Part shown: positions 1-6,142 of the stretch, piece after piece
How the letters are laid out: every line of letters begins with the position of its first letter
How positions within the stretch are numbered: the first letter of the stretch is position 1
NCBI GenBank assembly: GCA_023140455.1
Contig: JAGLLQ010000207.1
Coordinates: 1 to 14,278 of the forward strand
From: Desulfobacteraceae bacterium
GTDB lineage: Bacteria > Desulfobacterota > Desulfobacteria > Desulfobacterales > Desulfobacteraceae
DNA length: 14,278 nt
Reading direction: 5' to 3'
Translations under genes and position numbers: made by a program
Notes under the pieces: generated by a model
Seen by the model: only the letters and a program-made list of their open reading frames with translations
What the model was told of the DNA's origin: nothing
The model's database searches: none

Positions 1-8
1 TGATCAGG

Positions 9-935
9 CTATTTAGTTAAACACGAACACAGGTAAATAAAAACTTGCTTATTATACTTTCCCTGCATCACATCTTTTCTAATTATTTGTAGTGCATCGT
101 AAGAATTCAGAGCTTTTCGAAATTTTTTCTCTCGATATTTCAAGGGTTCATAACTGTCTATCAACCCGATAACCTGAGCCTCAAATGAAATATTTTTAAT
201 CCCATTAGGATAACCACTGCCATCCAAACACTCATGGTGCTCAAGAGCTGTTGCTGCAACATGCTTATCAAAAGTCGGATATAATTGCATATCCCTATAT
301 CCTATGGTTGTATGGTTTTTATAAATCTTATATTCTTTATCTGTTAACTTTTCATCTGTTTCAATTATCCCTTTTTTAATTTTTGTTGTTCCTATATCAT
401 GCAGAAGAGCACAAAGGCACAAATTTTTAATCTGATCATCAGGATAATTTTTATAAAAGCAATATTGAACAGTGAGTGCTAAAACGTTTACTAAATGTTC
501 TATAATTTTCGGGCTGTTACTGCTCATTGAAGCTAAAGCATCTATCATGTCTGAATTTTTTTTTGCACCGTAGAATAATATTTCTATTGTTTCCGGCAAA
601 GATAATAAACTTGTTTCTAAAGGTCCCTCCAGAGCCTCTTCTACCACATTGCAGAGAGCTTGTTTGATTACTTTAATACCTTTTGATGAGACAGCCTTTG
701 CTAATTTAATATTTAAAACAGAAAGCAACGTTTTAACGACTGATGCCTCATCTTTTTTGTGAATGAAAAACTGTTGCTGCTCATCCTTAAAAAGCTTTGA
801 ACCATCAAGTTTTTCTTTCTGTTTTTTATACAAAACCGGTTCACCGCTTTCTGAAATATAATATAAAGCGAAATTATTATAAAATGCGATATGAGATTTT
901 TTTATTGGAATTAAGTCTGATGTTTTTTTTTCCAT
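9..935 (-). CDS. HD-GYP domain protein, probable cyclic-di-GMP phosphodiesterase
   Basis: A 308-residue cytoplasmic protein whose C-terminal half is an HD-GYP domain, a family that hydrolyses cyclic di-GMP at a two- or three-metal centre. Visible landmarks are His147 (N-terminal metal ligand position), His179-Asp180 in LLHDIGTTKI, His208 in KNHTTIG, the His233-His234 pair with the DGSGYPNG signature at 238-245, and Asp260. The lysine that normally follows HDIG is Thr here, and the usual D-x-x-D-A-L-T motif after the GYP loop is degenerate (DSYEPLKYREKKF). Metal ligands look intact, so activity is plausible but not certain. Residues 1-140 match no sensor domain I recognise and show no transmembrane segment. 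The gene lies downstream of the LamG prepilin gene on the same strand, after 123 bp containing a possible promoter of its own. The ribosome binding site is weak. Its position suggests it controls the pilus system (inference). Confidence 0.88.
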   Translation of the reverse strand: MEKKTSDLIPIKKSHIAFYNNFALYYISESGEPVLYKKQKEKLDGSKLFKDEQQQFFIHKKDEASVVKTLLSVLNIKLAKAVSSKGIKVIKQALCNVVEEALEGPLETSLLSLPETIEILFYGAKKNSDMIDALASMSSNSPKIIEHLVNVLALTVQYCFYKNYPDDQIKNLCLCALLHDIGTTKIKKGIIETDEKLTDKEYKIYKNHTTIGYRDMQLYPTFDKHVAATALEHHECLDGSGYPNGIKNISFEAQVIGLIDSYEPLKYREKKFRKALNSYDALQIIRKDVMQGKYNKQVFIYLCSCLTK

Positions 936-982
936 TACAACCGTCTTATTATATTTATTATAACTTTAGTTAAGTGAGAAAG

Positions 983-1011
983 AATGTATCGTATGGAGCT
1001 ATAAAAGGCAA
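983..1011 (-). promoter_or_regulatory. possible sigma-70 promoter for the HD-GYP gene
   Basis: On the minus strand TTGCCT (1006-1011) is followed after 17 bp by TACATT (983-988), about 48 bp before the HD-GYP start codon. The -35 box is identical to that proposed for the main operon. In DNA this AT-rich the match could be chance. Confidence 0.3.
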
Positions 1012-1058
1012 GAGAGATCAAGTTATGCCGGATTAATCAAAATTACCTCTCACAACTG

Positions 1059-3266
1059 TTACATTTTATCTTTTAATGACAATACCTCTTCTTTACTTAA
1101 ACAAATATCCAACACAACATAACTATCTGCTACCCCGGTAAAATAATTAGCATTTGGTGCATCGCGCCCTATATACATAGTATTATGACCTGAATCTATT
1201 GTGCCTCCGACTGCACTGCCGCTTAGTAAGTCAAACTCTTTTAAAGTTTGAGTTTCCTCCACCCAGACATAAGCACGCATTGTAGTAGAAGTCTCCCATA
1301 CTCCAACTATAAACAACCATCCTTTATCAGTACAGGCAGTATTAATACGATTATCTCCAGCATCAGTATTAACAATCCAGCTGATTCCTTTTGGTCCGTG
1401 ACGCACATTTGGCCAGAGCAGAACCTGACCATGGCCGCTTCCTCCGGAAGAAAAAAACCTGCCATCGTTGTAATCGTCATTAGTTCCACCTGTACCATTC
1501 TCTAAATACACCCACCCTGCAATGGTAATTGCATCAAGCCCGTTAATCGGGTATTCAGGCAGTTCTATATAAGTCTCTTTTTGAGTCCTGTTATCATCAC
1601 CAAAATCCATTGCCCAGCCACCAGTTCCTTCACACCCAAAGCGATCCGGAACAAATACTTTTCTTCCATGAATGATACCGTTATAATCACTGTCAGCAGA
1701 ATCTTGGGCAACATACTCACCGCCTGCATTTTTATACCATCCATTAAAATCATTAAAGCCTACGACATTTGCACATGTATTATCTGCCATAAAATAACAT
1801 GGCACACCTGTATAGATATCTCGTATTTCACAATGAGTTAATGCTTTATTATAAATAGCAGGTTGTCGAATCAGGCCGTCAAATCTATGGAACACAGAGT
1901 TGGGATCACCTCCTACAGCAAGCGGCGCATTATTATCAGGGATAAAATCATTCAAATCCGTTCCTATTGCTGCAAGCTGCCCGTCAACATATATATATTT
2001 ATCTGTTGTGTTTGAAGCTTCGTCATATTCAGCTACAGCTACAACATGCCGCCATTCGTTTTCCGGTATTATATTGGGAGTATCCAGGCTTACAGGTGAT
2101 AATGACCTTGCATAAAATCTTAATACTCCTGTCTGATTGCCATCAGCAAGGGAAAGTGCCCATCCGGCGGGATCCTGGATTGTTGGAATATAGTATTCAT
2201 CTTTAACAAATATCCTGTTGCCTTTTGTATGATTATCATGGGAATAAATCCTTGCAGACAGAGTAAAGTTATAACCAAGATAATTATCAAGCTGATTTTC
2301 TAGCAGTACATAACCTCCACCGGCACTTCTGTTAAAATATAAACTGCTGTTGCTTTCTGACACACTACCATGGACAGAGCCTGAAAACCTTCCGCCACTT
2401 CCAAAATCAATCTTACCATCAACAATACTATCAAATTCACTTCCTGCCATTGGAATCGGCGGCGGTTCCCGCCCAATGCGATCTGTCCCGTAATCATCAT
2501 TTACAGTTAATAAAGAAAGTGACATTTCACCATTTGCAGTTTTTATAAAATCTGTTCCAAGTATGTATTGTTCTCCCCATGGGTCTGTTTTATAAGCCTG
2601 TCCAAGACCATAATCATCATAAAAACTCGCTGGAACGCTTGTCCCTGCCGGATGAGTTATTGCAAAAATCCAAAGTTTTTTTCTTATAACCTTCATCTCT
2701 TCAAGGGCTATTTGTCTTGCTTCTTTCATTACATTTATCGGAACAAGGATATCATCTCCCCCTGACAGATACGAATTAGCAGAATTGTCGGGAATTGTGC
2801 AATCGCGAATCTGATTTGAACCATAACTGATTATTACACCGGCAGCTTGCACGCCATCCACTGTAATGCCGTCAATATCTGTAAAATCATTTTCATCTGT
2901 CCCTCTTTCAACCAGATGATATTCTAAAAACTTTCCAAATTTATCTACTTGATATTTTTGATCAAGACCAAGTGTAATTGGAACTCTTCCATATCTTATA
3001 TAATTTGAGCCCGGAACCTGAATATCACTTGATGAACTTTCTTCGCTATTAGAAAGAAAAAGATCATGATTGCTTTTATAATAGTCCTTAGAGCTCTGAA
3101 TAATTGCTTTCATTCTATTTAAGGTATTTCTTTTATCTGAAATCTGCTTCATCTTCACAGTCATTCGTGAGCCACCAATGACCAGGATAATTGTTGAAAC
3201 AAAAACTACAACAATTATTATCAAAGAAAAACCTTTATTGTTTTGAATTATATTAACACAATTCAT
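1059..3266 (-). CDS. prepilin-type protein with two LamG/concanavalin-like domains, candidate pilus-tip adhesin
   Basis: A large secreted pilin-like protein. I start it at the ATG at 3266 (735 residues) because AAAAGG lies 6 nt upstream and this gives a normal 12-residue leader before the cleavage site (NNKG/FSLIII). A GTG at 3332 would add 22 residues but its GAGG sits directly against the codon. A hydrophobic helix (about residues 13-32) follows the cleavage site. Position +5 of the mature protein is Ile, not the usual Glu, as in GspK-type tip pseudopilins. Residues about 15-270 form a pilin-like region with a DPWGEQY motif (228-234) like that of GspG pseudopilins. Two LamG-type jellyrolls follow: about 295-485 (NEWRHVVAV, KYIYVDGQLAA) and about 540-730 (ITIAGWVYL, MYIGRDA). 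LamG folds bind glycans or proteins. MshQ of the Vibrio MSHA locus is also a large protein at the end of its operon. The adhesin role is inferred. Confidence 0.85.
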   Translation of the reverse strand: MNCVNIIQNNKGFSLIIIVVVFVSTIILVIGGSRMTVKMKQISDKRNTLNRMKAIIQSSKDYYKSNHDLFLSNSEESSSSDIQVPGSNYIRYGRVPITLGLDQKYQVDKFGKFLEYHLVERGTDENDFTDIDGITVDGVQAAGVIISYGSNQIRDCTIPDNSANSYLSGGDDILVPINVMKEARQIALEEMKVIRKKLWIFAITHPAGTSVPASFYDDYGLGQAYKTDPWGEQYILGTDFIKTANGEMSLSLLTVNDDYGTDRIGREPPPIPMAGSEFDSIVDGKIDFGSGGRFSGSVHGSVSESNSSLYFNRSAGGGYVLLENQLDNYLGYNFTLSARIYSHDNHTKGNRIFVKDEYYIPTIQDPAGWALSLADGNQTGVLRFYARSLSPVSLDTPNIIPENEWRHVVAVAEYDEASNTTDKYIYVDGQLAAIGTDLNDFIPDNNAPLAVGGDPNSVFHRFDGLIRQPAIYNKALTHCEIRDIYTGVPCYFMADNTCANVVGFNDFNGWYKNAGGEYVAQDSADSDYNGIIHGRKVFVPDRFGCEGTGGWAMDFGDDNRTQKETYIELPEYPINGLDAITIAGWVYLENGTGGTNDDYNDGRFFSSGGSGHGQVLLWPNVRHGPKGISWIVNTDAGDNRINTACTDKGWLFIVGVWETSTTMRAYVWVEETQTLKEFDLLSGSAVGGTIDSGHNTMYIGRDAPNANYFTGVADSYVVLDICLSKEEVLSLKDKM

Positions 3267-3272
3267 CTCTTG

Positions 3273-3278
3273 CCTTTT
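3273..3278 (-). promoter_or_regulatory. Shine-Dalgarno supporting the internal start of the LamG prepilin
   Basis: AAAAGG on the minus strand lies 6 nt before the ATG at 3266. It favours this start, with a short type IV leader peptide, over the upstream GTG at 3332. Confidence 0.5.
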
Positions 3279-3357
3279 CGCATATTTAAAACTGAATCTA
3301 TATATATACATACTACCATTATTATTTCGCACACCTCAACATTTATTTAGAATTTTC

Positions 3358-3386
3358 TTGACTAATATTTCGTAAACAAATACAAT
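3358..3386 (+). promoter_or_regulatory. sigma-70 promoter of the plus-strand prepilin gene
   Basis: TTGACT (3358-3363), a 17-bp spacer and TACAAT (3381-3386) form a near-consensus promoter. Transcription would start near 3393, giving a leader of about 50 nt that ends in the strong GGAGG site at 3431-3435. This is the best promoter I see in the window, in keeping with a highly expressed pilin. Confidence 0.65.
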
Positions 3387-3420
3387 ATTTGCATTATATA
3401 AAATTCGTCGAGCAAATATT
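3384..3420 (+). repeat. 9-bp perfect inverted repeat at the prepilin promoter and leader
   Basis: AATATTTGC (3384-3392) and its exact complement GCAAATATT (3412-3420) are separated by 19 bp. The left arm overlaps the -10 box. A further AATATTT at 3364-3370 lies exactly 20 bp upstream of the left arm. It may be a binding site for a dimeric regulator, or a weak stem-loop at the 5' end of the mRNA. It is AT-rich, so chance cannot be excluded. Confidence 0.4.
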
Positions 3421-3443
3421 TTCAAAACAAGGAGGTTATACAG

Positions 3444-4199
3444 ATGGCAATAAACATCTATAAATCAGGTAAAGTACAGCAGGATGCTGGTTTTACACTC
3501 ATTGAAATTCTATTAGTTGTAACAATTATAGGTATTATGCTTGCAGTAATTGTTCCCCGGGCACATCGTGCAACAATTGATGCAAAATACAACCTGATTC
3601 GTCAAAGCGCTACTGAGGTTGCATCCTATGCCCTTGAATGGGCTGAAAAAGGCATTCAATCACAAAATTCCCAAGTTTCCACAGCTACGATTCAAAATTA
3701 TCTTGCATCTTTAGCTGCTGCTGGTTTTGGTGATGGGAATGGTGATTATGATGGTGTTGATGAAAACCATGGCGAATGGATTGCCGGCGGCTCAGGAACA
3801 GGCGATAATGAAAGCAATTGGAATATGCAGATAGGTCAGGTAAAGGGTGTTCGTCACAGATCAAATACTGCTACAACTACTAATGATGACCCTCCTGTTG
3901 CTGTGGAAGCTCTTATGCCCAGCTCTGACATCCCTATAAATCCATTTAACGGAGTTAGTTTTTTTGCTACGCCAAATGATCCTGTAACTGCCGGGAACGC
4001 TGTGACCGGTGCTCTTGCATGCGTAGGATTCAGACAATCCAATGGATTTGTGGTTTTCTCTCTTTGTTTCCAGGGAACAGACAGTAATGGGAACGCAAAT
4101 GACCCGACAGGGAGTGCAGGAATCTTCTATGCTGGACAAGGTGCCGGCGATTCTGTAATAGCATTGCGCAACGGGGTTGTTATTGCTGAAGAAAGATAG
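3444..4199 (+). CDS. type IV prepilin, candidate major pilin
   Basis: A 251-residue prepilin with a 16-residue leader ending in Gly16, then the classic N-methylated helix FTLIEILLVVTIIG with Glu at mature position 5. The C-terminal domain is soluble. It carries an Asp/Gly-rich loop (residues 97-107, DGNGDYDGVDE) that resembles a calcium-binding loop, and two cysteines (193 and 208) that could form a disulphide. From residue 166 it shares the pattern NPF-G-S-F, GNA-TGA, FQGTDS and FYAGQ with the minus-strand prepilin at 4202-4876, so the two are paralogues. It has a near-consensus promoter and a GGAGG site 8 nt before the ATG, unlike the operon genes, and is the only complete gene on the plus strand. 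Its own transcription unit suggests a need for high copy number, hence the proposal that it is the main shaft subunit (inference). Its stop is 2 bp from the stop of the converging paralogue. Confidence 0.9.
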   Translation: MAINIYKSGKVQQDAGFTLIEILLVVTIIGIMLAVIVPRAHRATIDAKYNLIRQSATEVASYALEWAEKGIQSQNSQVSTATIQNYLASLAAAGFGDGNGDYDGVDENHGEWIAGGSGTGDNESNWNMQIGQVKGVRHRSNTATTTNDDPPVAVEALMPSSDIPINPFNGVSFFATPNDPVTAGNAVTGALACVGFRQSNGFVVFSLCFQGTDSNGNANDPTGSAGIFYAGQGAGDSVIALRNGVVIAEER

Positions 4200-4201
4200 A
4201 T

Positions 4202-4876
4202 CTACTCTAAAGTATTAATATAAATACCACTTCTCAGACCCTGCATTCTATCAACATTGTTTGATGCAGGGTCTGAATACTTATCCTGGCCTGCATAAAA
4301 AGTATTTACTCCTGCAATATTTGAAGAATCTGTCCCCTGAAAAATCAATGCATAATAATCAGCTGTTCCATCCGGCATACTTGCGCCAGCCATAGCGCCT
4401 GTTATTGCATTACCGGATAAAGCCGGGTTATTTGCACTCTGGAATATTGAAAGCCCTGAAAACGGATTTAACAATATTTTGTTTTGCGGCATTATATCCA
4501 TTACACTTGTATTGGGAGGGCTGCTCACTCCTGCCCCTCCCCTGTTTGGTATGTTTTCAAAAGGCGATTGCCAATTGCTGTTATTACTTGTATCAGAAAT
4601 CCAATCAAATGCTCCGCCTGTTTCTGCCAATGTCTGCATATAATGATTCAATTCAGAAGTTGCTACAGGTGGTTGAGTCTCAAGCTCTCTTGCTGCCCAT
4701 TCATTTGCCCAGGAAGCAAGTTCTGTCCCGGTCTGCCGAAGTAACTCATACTTAGTTTCAACTCTGGCACGAAATGCTCTTGGTAAAATTACAGCAATAA
4801 CTGCTCCAATTATCGTAACAACTAAAAGGATCTCAATTAATGAAAACCCGTTCTCTTTGATTAGTCTCTTTATCAT
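4202..4876 (-). CDS. type IV prepilin, paralogue of the plus-strand pilin
   Basis: A 224-residue prepilin with a 10-residue basic leader (MIKRLIKENG), cleavage before Phe11, Glu at mature position 5, and the helix FSLIEILLVVTIIG. The first 60 residues and the C-terminal third (NPFSGLSIF at 137-145, GNAITGA at 155-161, FQGTDS at 179-184, FYAGQ at 193-197) match the pilin at 3444-4199. The central part differs and this protein has no cysteine. It is the last gene of the long minus-strand operon, 12 bp after the GspF-like gene, with AAGGAGA 8 nt before the ATG. In MSHA loci the pilins mshB and mshA follow the secretion genes, so position fits a MshA/MshB role. Which paralogue is the major subunit cannot be decided from sequence. 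Its 3' coding end contains a 13-bp perfect inverted repeat. Confidence 0.9.
   Translation of the reverse strand: MIKRLIKENGFSLIEILLVVTIIGAVIAVILPRAFRARVETKYELLRQTGTELASWANEWAARELETQPPVATSELNHYMQTLAETGGAFDWISDTSNNSNWQSPFENIPNRGGAGVSSPPNTSVMDIMPQNKILLNPFSGLSIFQSANNPALSGNAITGAMAGASMPDGTADYYALIFQGTDSSNIAGVNTFYAGQDKYSDPASNNVDRMQGLRSGIYINTLE
4234..4276. repeat. 13-bp perfect inverted repeat (stem-loop) between converging pilin genes
   Basis: TCAGACCCTGCAT (4234-4246) and ATGCAGGGTCTGA (4264-4276) are exact complements around a 17-nt loop. The repeat lies inside the last codons of the minus-strand prepilin. For the plus-strand pilin mRNA it would sit 35 nt after the stop codon. No T-run follows on either strand, so it is not a textbook intrinsic terminator. 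It could still end transcription weakly or protect the 3' end of the mRNA. Confidence 0.6.
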
Positions 4877-4888
4877 CTGATTTTCTCC

Positions 4889-6118
4889 TTATTGCCCGGC
4901 ACTTGTCGAAATAGTAGATACCATGTTGTATAATGGTAAAAGTACTGCCATTACAAGAGCTAACGCCAATCCTGCCATTATAAAAATCAAAACAGGCTCC
5001 AACATGGCAATGGCAGCGTCAATACGTCGTTCCAGTTCTTCATTGTATACGTCTGCCAGGTAATCCATCTGTTCTGACAAGGTGCCTGAAGTTTCACCAA
5101 CAGAAATCATCCTGATTACAGTATTTGGAACAAAATCTATTTGTTTTAACGAACGCGAAAACTGTTCACCTTCAATCACTTTTTGTCTTGCTTCAGCCAT
5201 TTTTTCCTGCACTACAAGATTATTTGTTGAGGCATTTGCAAGCTCCAGCCCTCTAAGGATATCAACACCTGCATTCAACAAAAGAGCAAGGTACCTTAAA
5301 AAAAAAGTCATTCTCAATTGGATCATCAAACGTTTAAGTATTGGAATTTTTATTTCTGCCCAGTCAAACCAGTATCGGCTAGGTTTATGTCTCCGCAAAG
5401 CAATAATTAAAGCTATAAACAATATTACCCCCATTGTTATTAAAAACCAATGATCCTTTAAACCCATAGAAATTGCCATGACAATTTTTGTAATTAATGG
5501 TAGTTCCACTCCTAAATCATAGAGAAGTTCAAAAAGTGGCGGGAATACCAGTGCAAGAAAAACAAACGCTGCCAAAACAAGTGCAACCATTACAAAAGCT
5601 GGATAAAGCATTGCTTTTCTGGAACTCTTAATCAGATCATCGATTCTCTTATAATGTTTTGCACAATTAAAAAAAATATCACTTAACCTACCTGTTTCTT
5701 CGCCAATCTTAACAAGACTCACATATAACTCAGGAAAATCGCTCACACGCTTTCCAAGAGCTGCGTTTAATGAATCACCTCCCTGAATACTTTCAGTCAC
5801 CTCTCCTAACATTTTTTGGATGTATTTATTATCAGCATCTTCCCTTAACTCTTCTAAAGCTGTTATTAAAGGAACGCCTGCGTTGAGCATAATACCAATA
5901 TTATTACTGAATTCAATAAGCTGCTTTCGTGAAAGCCCTCCGGGCTGGCTAGTCTGCAATGCTTCAAGCAGAGCATATTTTTGACCTTCATTTATTTCAA
6001 GAAGATAGAGGTTATCCTGTCTCAATTTTTCTCTCAAATCATCATCATTATAAGCAAAAATAGTCCCTGATTTTATTTTGCCTTTTTCATCTGATGCCTT
6101 ATAAGAATATTGAGGCAT
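4889..6118 (-). CDS. mshG: GspF/PilC/MshG family inner-membrane platform protein
   Basis: A 409-residue polytopic protein of the T2SSF family, the inner-membrane platform that sits on the hexameric assembly ATPase and moves pilins into the growing filament. Two homologous helical domains are visible. The first spans about 64-190 (FSNNIGIMLNAGVPL, IGEETGRLSDIF, then a membrane segment at 171-193). The second spans about 267-395 (FLRYLALLLNAGVDI, SVGETSGTLSEQ, then a membrane segment at about 374-396). A further membrane segment lies at about 223-241. Length and layout are typical of the family. The N-terminal region (MPQYSYKASDEKGK) is also characteristic. It follows the ATPase gene by 24 bp, with AAAGGAAAA before the ATG. 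Family membership is clear. Assignment to the MshG branch rests on gene order. Confidence 0.95.
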   Translation of the reverse strand: MPQYSYKASDEKGKIKSGTIFAYNDDDLREKLRQDNLYLLEINEGQKYALLEALQTSQPGGLSRKQLIEFSNNIGIMLNAGVPLITALEELREDADNKYIQKMLGEVTESIQGGDSLNAALGKRVSDFPELYVSLVKIGEETGRLSDIFFNCAKHYKRIDDLIKSSRKAMLYPAFVMVALVLAAFVFLALVFPPLFELLYDLGVELPLITKIVMAISMGLKDHWFLITMGVILFIALIIALRRHKPSRYWFDWAEIKIPILKRLMIQLRMTFFLRYLALLLNAGVDILRGLELANASTNNLVVQEKMAEARQKVIEGEQFSRSLKQIDFVPNTVIRMISVGETSGTLSEQMDYLADVYNEELERRIDAAIAMLEPVLIFIMAGLALALVMAVLLPLYNMVSTISTSAGQ

Positions 6119-6142
6119 AAAAATTTTCCTTTATTGTATCTA

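Noticed and set aside
923..931. A run of nine A (minus strand) right after the start codon of the HD-GYP gene, as a phase-variation tract
   Set aside because: Runs of eight or nine A/T occur repeatedly in other genes here (for example 556-564, 5298-5306 and 9316-9324), so the run is expected from base composition.
1248..2765. Several open frames on the plus strand and a second minus frame across the LamG prepilin gene
   Set aside because: They lie inside a long gene with clear protein domains, encode low-complexity or Ser/Ile-rich sequences without motifs, and lack good ribosome binding sites. They are shadows.
3267..3357. A promoter for the LamG prepilin on the minus strand in the divergent gap
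   Set aside because: TATAAT-like sequences occur, but none has an acceptable -35 box at 16-18 bp, so I could not place one.
4405..4755. Open frames on the plus strand opposite the minus-strand prepilin
   Set aside because: They are antisense to a well supported prepilin and show Cys/Leu-rich, motif-free products without a ribosome binding site.
3444..4876. Invertible pilin cassette based on the tail-to-tail paralogues
   Set aside because: The two genes are only about 70% identical in their best DNA stretch, I saw no long identical inverted arms, and no recombinase is encoded nearby.
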